From contig NC_083590.1 of assembly GCF_027579695.1 (NCBI RefSeq), forward strand, positions 22,720,110 to 22,784,109: a stretch of 64,000 nt of DNA, written 5' to 3'. The DNA comes from Neoarius graeffei. Lineage: Eukaryota > Chordata > Actinopteri > Siluriformes > Ariidae. Both the position numbers and the translations under genes were made by a program. Position 1 is the stretch's first letter; each line of letters opens with the position of its first letter. Below, one piece after another: positions 10,301 to 22,300 of the stretch. The notes beneath the pieces are model-generated. The model was not told the DNA's origin, did not search any database, and saw nothing but the letters and a program-made list of their open reading frames with translations.

Positions 10301-13300
10301 ATCGGCATAATGCACAAATATTTGGCATTCGGGTTTTGATATTAGATCTAGGCATGCAGCATATTTTTTCCAATGTAGCCTATCAGACATCTGTTGGGCA
10401 TACTGTAGGCTATGTGCAAAATACAATTTGGAGAAATAACAGACTATGTTTTTTTCCTCAACTGTAATGGCTGCAAGCTACACTTCGAAGAGCAAAGAGG
10501 AAGTAGTTTGACTCCTGCAAGTTCATTCAAGTGAAGCAGCAGGCTATTTGGAAATCGCTAGGCTACCTACAATCTACAGGTGGAGAAAAGGGAATGCGCG
10601 CATTCCCGATCGTAGCCCATCAGATATCAACACATTTCACCCGGTAAAGTGAAAGTAAACGGAACTCGCACCGCATCGCATATACAGACTACAATTTAAC
10701 TGACCATGTTGCGGGTTTATTTGACAAGTTGTAAAGCTACGTTTTACCACAAAGTTAATGTTAAGGGCTGGGTATCACCAGATACCTCACGATACGATAC
10801 TATGGCGATATTTTGCCCACGATAACGATAATATCACGGTACAGCGATTCTGCGATAATCGATATATTGCAAGAAATTTCAACCACATCATGATATCTGT
10901 GTCACTGAAGAAAATCAGAATTTATTGACCACTGTAAAATTACATTTCACATACATAACTACACACTCTTGCCAGACATATATTTGTCTCTATTCCACTG
11001 CTGGCAAAACCAAGAGTTGCTTCACTACAACATACAGAAAATTCCCATTTCTGTGCTAGTATTATCAACTTTTCTGTAAGCATGGACACATCAGTGCTGC
11101 TTAACAAGCAGAATCAAATTGTTTTATGAAAACTTAAAACTTGCACTGCAGACTGCACATACATTTCAGTGCTAACACTAATATCAATTTGTTCTTTGTA
11201 AACTTGAGAACATATACCTGAGAACATTTAACTTGTGCTTATTTTGCAGGAACAACACACTGTCTGAAACACATTGAAAAGTGCAGTGGGCATCTTAATT
11301 GGAGCATCTTAATTTAATTGGAGCGAAACAGGTTTTGCAAAGTGCATTCTCTTTGTGCGGCTCACTGTTTTTTTTTTTTTTTCCCTCCTTTCCTTTGGAA
11401 TCCAAAGTGCCTCCAAACATCTGCCTTAAAGTTCGGCGGCGTCTCTAGGTTTATGTTAACAGCCATGCTTGCCTGTTTTTTTTCGTCACTGCAACCGCCG
11501 GGGAAAAAAAAGAAGACGAAGAATGCCTTGCAGTGAGGTAGCGGCACAGCGACACCTCGCGGAGCGGAGGTGCGGAAGTCGTACTGGATTTACAACCCGT
11601 CTGAAACATGATTTTATTATTTGAAAAAATATCGATATTCAAATTTTGAGTATCGATATTGAATCGGAAGACAAAGTATCGCGATATATCGCTGTATCGA
11701 TATTTTTGCACACCCCTAGTTATAACTAGCTTTATTTTGCATGCTAGTCACCCGCGAAAATCTGCATTGTTCCTTACCAAGATGAGCCCAATTCACTGTA
11801 CCCTCCAATAATGCCGTCATTTTTTTTAATCGCGATCAAATTAAATTGCGTTAACTTCAACAGCCCTACTTATTAATTTAAAAAAAAAAAAGTGGGTGCA
11901 CAAACTTTTGCACTCCACTGTATGTATGCTAACAAAGTGGCCTAAATGTCTGACACACTTTAATCTTAAAAAAAATGTATACAAGGAAAAGATAAAAAAT
12001 GAAACCATTACGCACAACTCTCTCAGAAAAGCACATCACTGTATCGTAATCAAGAATCACACACGTCACTGTAAGGAATAAAACATGTCAGGGCATTGTG
12101 TTTTCCTAAAACAATCGACTGCAGGGTGTCGTGATGTGACTTGGCATGAAACAGAGTTACTGCTACCCTCCGAAAGTTGATCATTTTCCTATAACGGGAC
12201 GTCCTGAAGTGTTTTATTTGTCTTATGGTGCAGTAATTTTCCTTCACCTAATATTCTGTAAGTGTTAAAGGATGAGACGTTTTACATTTATCCAATCAGA
12301 GTTGTGTTTAAGGTTGTGGAACGTCAGTGAAACAAGTTTAGTTCATGCTATCGCTTCTGTGGCATCAACACCTTCTGACCAATCAGATTTGAGAATTCAG
12401 TAGCAGTGTGATTGTATATAATGAGCTTGTGTGTGTGCGTTTCAGCGGTTGGAAAGGTGTGTGGCTGTCACCACTTCCATTACAAACGGATTGTCGGAGC
12501 GAGAATCCAACGATGCCCTCACTGCCCATGTGAGTATTTCTGCTCAAGTTTGAAACTGTGATGTCACTCATGCTAAATATACTCCAAGAACGATTCAATG
12601 CACACCAGAATTCAAGACAGAACCTTCCAGAATACGGAAAAAAGAATCATCACATACACTACCGTTCAGAAGTTTGGGGTCACTTTGAAATGTCCTTATT
12701 TTTGAAAGAAAAGCACTGTTCTTTTCAATGAAGATCACTTTAAACTAATCAGAAATCCACTCTATACATTGCTAATGTGGTAAATGACTATTCTAGCTGC
12801 AAATGTCTGGTTTTTGGTGCAATATCTCCATAGGTGTATAGAGGCCCATTTCCAGCAACTCTCACTCCAGTGTTCTAATGGTACAATGTGTTTGCTCATT
12901 GCCTCAGAAGGCTAATGGATGATTAGAAAACCCTTGTACAATCATGTTAGCACAGCTGAAAACAGTTGAGCTCTTTACAGAAGCTATAAAACTGACCTTC
13001 CTTTGAGCAGATTGAGTTTCTGGAGCATCACATTTGTGGGGTCGATTAAATGCTCAAAATGGCCAGAAAAATGTCTTGACTATATTTTCTATTCATTTTA
13101 CAACTTCTGGTGGTAAATAAAAGTGTGACTTTTCATGGAAAACACAAAATTGTCTGGGTGACCCCAAACTTTTGAACGGTAGTGTACATAACAATGTGGT
13201 CTATGATCATCCAACCAGTCAGGACAGAGCTGTCAATAATGTTGCCTGTCAACCGAGAAAGCGCCACCTCTTTTTCCCTCTAGCATTCATGTGTTCTATC

Positions 13301-16300
13301 CTAGGTATGTGTTTTAGGGGTGTGGCTATGTAAGGAGCGCTGAAGAGAACCGGTTGTGTTCATTTCCTTCAGCTCGCTTCTTTTTGACAATCACAATCTA
13401 TTTTTTTTTTTAAAGATATTTTTTGGTAGCCTGGCAAGCCAGACTAAATGTGAATATTTAGTCTGGCCTCGATCCGTAGACATTTCCGATGGGTGTGGGA
13501 GGAACAACTCGCTGTCTTTCAAACTGTCTCTGTGCGTATAGGCCAACGCTCTGACCAATCAGCGCAACAGTGACTGTGACGTAGTCAGAGCGACAGAAAG
13601 CAGTGGGGGAGGCCTTGAAATAAATAATTTTTCAAAATGCGTATTAATTAATAAACAGGTTCTAGATATTAAGAAGTTTGGAGATAATGACCTCAAGTTT
13701 GGAGTCTGTACCACATACTTAACATACACTTTTTTTTTCAAGTGTTTTTCAAGGGTTTGCTTAAACTGTTTTTGAGAGTTTTTATTTAGTGGTGTTTGGT
13801 GAAATAATTTCCCTTAAATTTAAAATAACGGGAAAATAAGAAACAATCAAAAAGTAATGTTTCAAAGCTGTTTATTAATTCTTCGTACTGCACAAACTAG
13901 CCCCATCCTTTTGGCTACGAGCGGAGCCAGCTGGTAGATCAGACTTTTGCCATAGCCGGTCGGCAAAACAGCGAAAACGTCCTTCTTGAAAAGGAATGAG
14001 CGGAGAGCCTCTTCCTGCTCATGTTTCAATGAAAACTCCAAGTCTATTCTTCTAAAACTGATTCCAAAGCGGAGTCAAACGCGTGCTGTTCACTAGCCGT
14101 AGCCATCTTTCCTGTTGCGCTTTCTCCAGCGTCGCGCAGCCTTGTCATCACTCCTGCAAAAGCCCGCCCAAAGAATCCAAACAAAAACCTTGCGTTGTGA
14201 TTGGCGGGCACGATTTGATGCCCGGCGTGTTTTTGTTGATATGGTGCGAGGCTAGACCCACTCGCTAGGCAAAAATATTTTTGGCCGCTAGGCGGGTGGG
14301 TCTAGTTTACGAGGCTGATTTTTTTTTTGGGGGGGCCTTTTTCACCTCCATTGGATAGGACAGTGTAGAGACAGGAAATGAGCGGGAGAGAGAGACGGGG
14401 AGGGATCGGGAAATGACCTCAGGTCGGAACCGAACCCGGGTCCCCGGATTCACGGCATGGCGCCCCATCCACCCGAGCCACGACGCCCCCAGACAATCAC
14501 AATCTAAACCTAAGTCCAAATGTATTTATCTAAAATTTGTAAAGGTCCAGAGACATAACATCACTCGCTAAGGTAGAAAGACAACAGTGATTGCGTTTCC
14601 ATGAATGATTCCTCACATTACCCCTTTTAACTAGAGTCATGGATTCTGAAAAGATGAGATGCACCTGCTGTGAAACTGATGCAGGCAGAATAAACACATC
14701 CAATACATCTCTGTCCACTCGTCTTTAAGTCACGCTGTCACTTTGCTAATCAGACCAGAGACGGTAAATAAAATGAAAACATCTTTTACCTGGTCATTCT
14801 GTGGTCTCTTCGGCTTCAGGAGAGGATCCGCTGCGTTAATCGCGCTGGTTCATGTTTAGAAAACCGGAGCTGCTGTTTTTGTATTGCGTTTATCGTCTCT
14901 TGGTTCGGTCCGTACTCCGCCTATTGACGATACGAATGTATCGTATGAGTGTAATAAATAAACGATCCTAATGTCCCTTGGAGAACCGTAATCGGACAAA
15001 ATTATTATTCAAGTGACTGGTTATACACCCCAAGTATCGGATTTTATTACACCCCTTTCAACCCGAGTTATACCCACGTTGATTTGTCTGAAAGGGTTAA
15101 GCCACGTTGTGTTTTATATGTATTTGAGTCTTTTAAACTGTTTCTTGCTTTTACTTTTCAGTTAATAACTTGTATAAATGTGTGTGTAGGTGTGTAAAGG
15201 TCCTCAGCAGCATGAGGAAGTGTGCCTTGGCTTGTTCACGCTGCTGCTCACAGAGCCTCCACAAGCACAGCGCGTAAGGAATCAACATACACGTACACAC
15301 ATCTCCACCACTCCGCATGTCCACATATTCATGGTGTCAGGGTTTAGTCATTGGAATTGGTGCGTTTTTGTTGCAATTATGATTTAAAACAGCACGTATG
15401 TAGTAAAAAATTTCAGGGTTTGAATCACACGTCACGAAGGAGTGACACTGTGAAGGAGGTGTGCCTTATTGCTTGTCAGTCACAGTGAAGTAGGTGTGGC
15501 CTCTGTTTTTGTAAGTCTTCATGAAGGAGGTGTGGCCTGTGTGTGCGTATTTCAGTGAACATGGCATTCTGTTAGTTCTTGTCTCAGTCACTGTAGGAGG
15601 TGTGGCCTTGGTGAATTATCTGTTTCTGTGAAGGCATGGTCTCTGTGGCTTTCAGTCATAGTGAAGGATGCGTGGCCTCTGGCTGTGTCATAGCGAAGGA
15701 GGCGTGGCGCCTCTGGCTGTGTCATAGCGAAGGAGGCGTGGCCTCTGAATCTTAGAAACCACACCTCCTTTACTGGAACTGTGTCATGCTGCGTTCATGT
15801 GCTATGGGAATTATGGTAAATACCAAACGCCGACATGGAAAGCACACATGAACGCCCCCTCTTGTGGTATTTTCCACTGGGCAACTCGTAGAAAATTTTG
15901 ATACACGAGTTGCCGAGATGAGATGAACTTTAACCTTTTCAACATGGCGGCGAGCGGTACAAGACACTTGAATGTTAAGCATTGTACGCTACTAAAGTTT
16001 TTTTTTTTTACTAGTACTAGTGGGTAGTTTTTTTGTGTCTATGCAATGTTGCGTCATTAACAAGTGTAATATAATACGTTAGAAATCCGTTTCCTTTAAA
16101 AATGTGTTATGGTTTGTTTTTACCTATCCAGAGCAGATGCTATTGCTAACGATGGCTAACTAACTATTGCTAACTTGAATCTGGTCCACCATCTTTAATT
16201 TGTCAACAACAACAAAAGCATGTGAACACAACACACTGGTAAATACCACTTCCCAACTGGAAAATATCATCTTCCTATAGCACATGAACGCAGCATTAGT

Positions 16301-19300
16301 CCCAGTAAAGTAGGCGTGGCCTCTGAAAGTTAGCCCCAGTAAAGGAGGTGTGGCCTCTGTGCTTGTCAGGCCCAGTGAAGGTGTGGCCTCATTGCCTGTC
16401 AGTTCTAATAAAGGAGGCGTGGCTTTGATGCTTATCTGTCTCGATGAAGGCATGGCCGCTATGGCTGTCAGTCTCGGTGAAGGAGGTGTGGCCTATGTCT
16501 CTGTCCATCCCAGGGAACCGTATGTCTCTTCTGTGTCTGTCTATCTCTCAGTGAAGGAGGTGTGGCTTCAGTTTCAGTCCTACTAAAGGAGTTTGGCCTT
16601 GAGTGCCTGTCTGTCTGAGGGAAGGAGGCGTGGCCTCTGAAAGTTAGCCCTAATAAAGGAGGTGTGGCCTCTGTGCTTGTCAGGCCCAGTGAAGGATGTG
16701 TGGCCTCGTTGCCTGTCAGTTCCAATAAAGGAGGCGTGGCTTTGGTGCCTGTCTGTTTCAGTAAAAGTGTGGCCTCTATGGCTGTTAGTCTTGGTGAAGG
16801 AGGCATGGCCTTTCTTGCCTGTCAGTCTCAGTAAAGGAGGTGTGGCCTATGTCTCTGTCCATCCCAGGGAACTGTATGTCTGATTTGTGCTTATCTGTCT
16901 CTCAATGAAGGAGGTGTGGCTTCAGTTTCAGTCAAAGGAGTTTGTCCTCGAGTGCCTGTCTGTCTGAGGGAAGGAGGCGTGGCCTCAGTCCTCTATGATA
17001 AAATAATTTGCACAGTACTGAATCCTACGGTGTCGGATGGTAGGATGTTTAAATATCAAGATGCTTCTCATTTCATCTAGGATGGAGACACAGAGCATTG
17101 AACACGGTGCTCTGCATTCTGATTGGTTAATGGTGCTGATCCTGTGTTTAAGACCAGGCCTACACTTCATCTTAAAGCTAACACACACGTGTGACTATAA
17201 CAGTTCTTCCATGACGTGATCACCCGTGTGCTTTCTTCTCATGCAGTGTTACAGAGACCTGACGTTAGTCAACCGCGACGGCATGAATGTGGTTCTGATC
17301 AAGATTAACCAAATCCTCATGGAGAAGTTCCTCAAACTGCAGGACGTGTGTCGCACGCAGGTTTGCATACTGACTGGTCTTGGTATGTGGTGGTGAGTTG
17401 TCCAATCTCGCCCAAGGTCATGCTGTTTAATCTTGTTTTTCTGTCTCCGTGCACAGCTGGTGTGGTTGGTCAGAGAGCTGGTGAAGAGTGGAGTCATAGG
17501 AGCCGACGGAGTCCTCATGACCCTCATGAAGCAGATTGCTGGTACGTTACGATTGTGTTCGCTGACTTCACTCGTGTTTGCACTGATCCCCTCAAACATC
17601 CTCACGGTTTTACTTGTTTACTCATTAGGCTTCACCCGAACGATTCACCCAGTTCATGATTTGATTCAGTTCTTGATGTCATGTTCCCATTATATTTTTG
17701 AAAACGGATTAAATGAAGAATTTTATTACCAAAAAAGGCCACATTTTATTTTTCTATTGTATGTCAACTTAAATATTCCTTTTGTTCTATGAAAAACCTT
17801 TAGTTTCAATTTCTTAATAACCAGCAATAATTATTTGCCCACATTTTGTACACATTGGAGTAAAATATATATTTTTATTAAAAATGAAAGCGTTAATACA
17901 AATAAGCCTTTTCTTAATAAACTTTTATGAACATTTGCTTTATTTGTCACACGTACACTTAAGCACACAGTGAAATTCCTCCTCTGCGTTTAACCCATCT
18001 GAAGCAGTGAAAACACACGTGCACGCACACACATACCCAGAGCAGTGGGCAGCTATGCTATAGCACCCGGGGACCAGTTCAGGGTTTAGGTGCCTTGCTC
18101 AAGGGCCCTTCAGCCCAACCTTTAGGCCATGGCTACCCCATGTCAACCTAACCTGCATGTCTTTGAACTGTGGGGGAAACCCACACAGACACGGAGAGAA
18201 CATGCGAACTCCACACAGAAAAGCTCCCGTCGGCCACCGGGCTCGAACCTAGAGGCAGCAGCCTTTCCGCTGTGAGGCGACAGTGTTAACCACTACACCA
18301 CCGTGCTGCCCACAAAAGGTAGCGTTTGGAGATACTGGTGATTAAACCCAGGACCTCATACATGCAAAGCATATACTCTACCACTGAGCTACGTCCCCAA
18401 ACCTCAATTTGCTTCCCTTTTCTTTAGCTTTCAGCAGTCTGTAAAAAGAGAGCTCTGATTTCTTGTTAAATCTCCTTGTACACTCAATCACACGACAGCT
18501 TTTTCCCATTTTAGATGTGCCTCTTTTTGTTTTTGTGGCATTAGAGCTGTGTTACTTCCGCCTGTGGTGAAGTCAAGTATATTCCCGCTATTGTATCTTC
18601 TGTTGTCTAAACAACCCAATTACAGCTAGGAAAACTATGAAGTTACACAGTCTGATAATAATCACGATTCATTTTTATTTCTATTTGACTCATCAAATTA
18701 CGCAAGGATCGCGATTTATCATTACATGAGATATTGTTACATGCCTAATACTCATATTAAAAGAATTTATACCTCTGGCTGTTGAGTTCTCTATTCTGAT
18801 TGGTCAGAAAGTGTTGAAGTGGAACTGAAGGCACATTTTTTTTTTTTAATCAAAGTTCTATTTATCATCTTTTATTAAATATCGGAATGCATTTTTGATC
18901 GCTATTTTGTCGCTGCTATAGCAAGTTCTGAGTGTTTGAAATATGCTCTAATACATCAGCCCATATGTCAAAGCAACGGCCGTAAACGAGATTCGTTGAG
19001 ACCTGTGCGAGACATCGTAGGATGGAAGTAAAACGTACAGCGGAAATCAAAGTCACCGACATCTGCCAAGGTTCCCTGTGTCTGAAATCACTCACTCGTT
19101 CACTACTCCCTATATAGGGAATTACTATATAGAGGACTATATAGTGAGCTCATTGGTAAAATGGAAAAAAAGAAAACCACTTTCAGACACTAGTCTGTTG
19201 CGCTGGTATTTGTCATTACTGTCGCACAGTTAAAATGTGTCCTCAGTCGACTGGTGGGTTTTTAAAATAATAAATACATGCGTGTGTTTTTGTGATGATA

Positions 19301-22300
19301 AATCCATATTATGCTGAGCGTATTTCCTACATTAATAAATACAAAGTACCTGCATCTTTCAGTTTTTATTTAATCAAGGCCGGATACTTTCTTCTTTGCT
19401 GCTGCCTTTTATTAAATCAAATTTGAGACTTTTAATTTGATTTCTTTCAGCACAACCGCAAAAAAAGACATGCGCGCTCTCTTTTGAATGCTGATGTAAT
19501 CAAGCCGGAAGTTTTGTTTGTTTTGATAGGAATCAGGAAAGTTTGAAAAAAGTAGGCAGTAATCGTCATTTAAACTTGTTTTGTGCAATATTTAGTTTGG
19601 AAAACAGTTTTCAAAATGGCGGTGCTGACACTTCATGTTTCGAAGTCTCGCATGAAGCGACGCCTGCCGTGGACCAAACGAACTAAATTCAACACGGCTA
19701 AAAACCGAATAGGCCGATAAGTATAATATTTAATTGCAATTAGTTGCCAATACGAGTCACGATATAAGGTTACTAAAACCGAAAACGTAATTGAATAACA
19801 CGTTAATTAAGAAATAAAGCAAGTTTAAAAATGACTTCAGTTCCCCTTTGATTAATTTTCTATATCAGCAGCTCTGACAGTAGTTCCAGCTACGAGGCCA
19901 ATCACAGGTTGTCGTTTGTAATGTTAGCATTTCTATAGTAGCAGCTCGTTCATAGGGACTTGTATAGTGGATATGCCACATAAACGAATATAAAGAGCAT
20001 GTGTAATTGTTGATATGGAGACGAAACAGTGTAACGTTTATGGAAGGAGTCTCCAGTGTCAGCGCTTTGTAACAGTAAAGCTATAAATGTCCAGTTTCGC
20101 CCATTGGAAAGTCTTCAGGATTGAAGGCTTTACACCACTAAGCCATTGATTGGTTGTTTTTCTATATCCGCATCGGCTTGAGTAGTTTATTCTTCACGTG
20201 ACTGATTTCCCAAATGTGTGGCTTTCTTTAGGAGGTGACATCACCAGTAAAAACCTATGGCTGGCTGAAAATGTGTTGGACATCTTAGTGGAGCAAAGGT
20301 ACTGTTAATACACTCGAACTGTACTGTATATCATGGTGACCGTTACTTGTCTGATTAACTTAAAGGATATTAGTTGGAGCTTTTTAATTCTAGTGACTGG
20401 CTGCATGTTTTATTTAAATATTAACACACACACACACCTAACACTGTTTAATTATTGCCTTGTCAGAATAACACCTGTTAAAGAACATTTTGTGCATTAT
20501 TTGCCATTACTGCTTTCTATTGTATCAGTAAGAACCAACTTTGACTTCTACTAGTGTGAATGTAAACTGTTTTGAGAAATGAAATGTGACGGTCTGTATT
20601 AGGGCTTGATAAATGATGAAACTGTTTTGAGTATTGGGCTACTGGATATAGACGCAAATTCCGTTACATGTTAATATGGTATTTACGGTTGTGTGTGTGT
20701 GTGTGTACAGGGAGTGGGTGGTGAAGAGCGGTATGCTGGTGGCCATGTCTGTATACACATATCTCAGACTTATCGTGGATCATGGGACACAGGGCCTCCT
20801 GCCGCTCCGCCAGAGAGAGGTGGACTTCTGCATCGGCCTGCTGCGAGAGAGGGTGAGGGAGAAGCATGTGATCATAGGATCAAATATGTGAATATTATAT
20901 CGTCTTAGCTGTTTCGCATACATACTATAGCAACCACAAGTCAGTTTTAAACCCTGCTTAGTCCCAAAGGTGAAATGAGTGAGAGAAAATGATGAATTTT
21001 ATTTAAATATTTCTGTTTCGACTGCAGCACAGGAGCATCGTGGATATTTTAAGAGTCAGTACTTGAGCACAAACTGAAGTGATTAGTATGATGATGCTGA
21101 ACGATAGTTGGAGAATAAAAATGTCAGGAAGTGGCGTTTATCTAGCAAGGTTATTAGTTTTGGTGAAATGTATTTGTTTGGTGTACAGTATAGAATAAAA
21201 TGTATTAGGAACAAGCAGTTTTAGGCAAAACAACTCTGAATGATTTCCAAAACTCTACAATTTTGAGGTGATCAGACTAGACTGATTTTTCTCTCGATTG
21301 GTCTGGTTGTGGTTATTTTGTGGTTATACATTTGCAAAGGCGTTTTATCATTTATGAAATCCTTAGTTAACATGTAGTCTGCATGTATAATTGTTCAGAC
21401 ACGGAGTGCCCAAATGTAGGGTGTTTTTAAATGACTGAGTTTTGAGTTTTGTTTTGTTTTTTTTTTAATACATTTTAGCCCACGTACAGTTTTTGCTATC
21501 TATCTCTCCATCTCCTTTAAATCACACTACATCCAGGTTTAAAGCACAGCCCGAAATCCATCCTTTTGTTTAATATGCTTTGTTAATTTTATTGACCTGC
21601 TGTATGATCTTTTGTGTTCTGACCTATAGACCCCTTCGCATGTTTGTAAACAAACCGACCGTTGCCAGGATGCGCGCGCAGCCTGGACCCAGAAACAATA
21701 GCGCCGCCCATAGACCGGCATTATGAGCTGTCAGATTATGCCAAACAATTATCGTTACAAGATCGAGAATGCTACATAAATAAGTTAACTCTAACAAGTG
21801 GACATCGCCTACCGGATCCGTATTTAATTAAAGAGTGGACGGACGATGTTAGTAAGTTCCCTGGTATACAATGGCCAGATATATACTCGTACCTTATTGA
21901 CCAGACTTCAGTGCACACCCACGAAAAACTTCGTGCCTACAAGTCTTTAGACGCATGTGATTTGTTATGTGCGGGCATGTACAACTTGATTAACAATGGG
22001 ACATTCATATTCATTTTGTTTTAATCAAATTATGCCAGTGATGTGATGGCAATGTGGCTTTAGCTACAACAGCAAATCCCAACACTAAACAGCAATTTGC
22101 AGGAGGTAATGGCATGAAAGGAATGATAGTGTAAAGAGTGCAGCTAAGAGAAATCAGAGCTGCGTAAAAAGCGAGAGGCAGAGAGCAGAAATGAAACTGA
22201 ACGGGGCGGGAGCTAGGTTAGAGCAGTCAACGTAAGTTGGCATTTAGAGTGAGGGCACACAATTTGACCTTTCCATCCTTGCTTTAAAATTGTGATTTTC

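Noticed and set aside
15437..16985. Possible CRISPR-like array
   Set aside because: Spacing is irregular, cores are diverged, spacers themselves repeat, and this is a vertebrate intron; it is a minisatellite.
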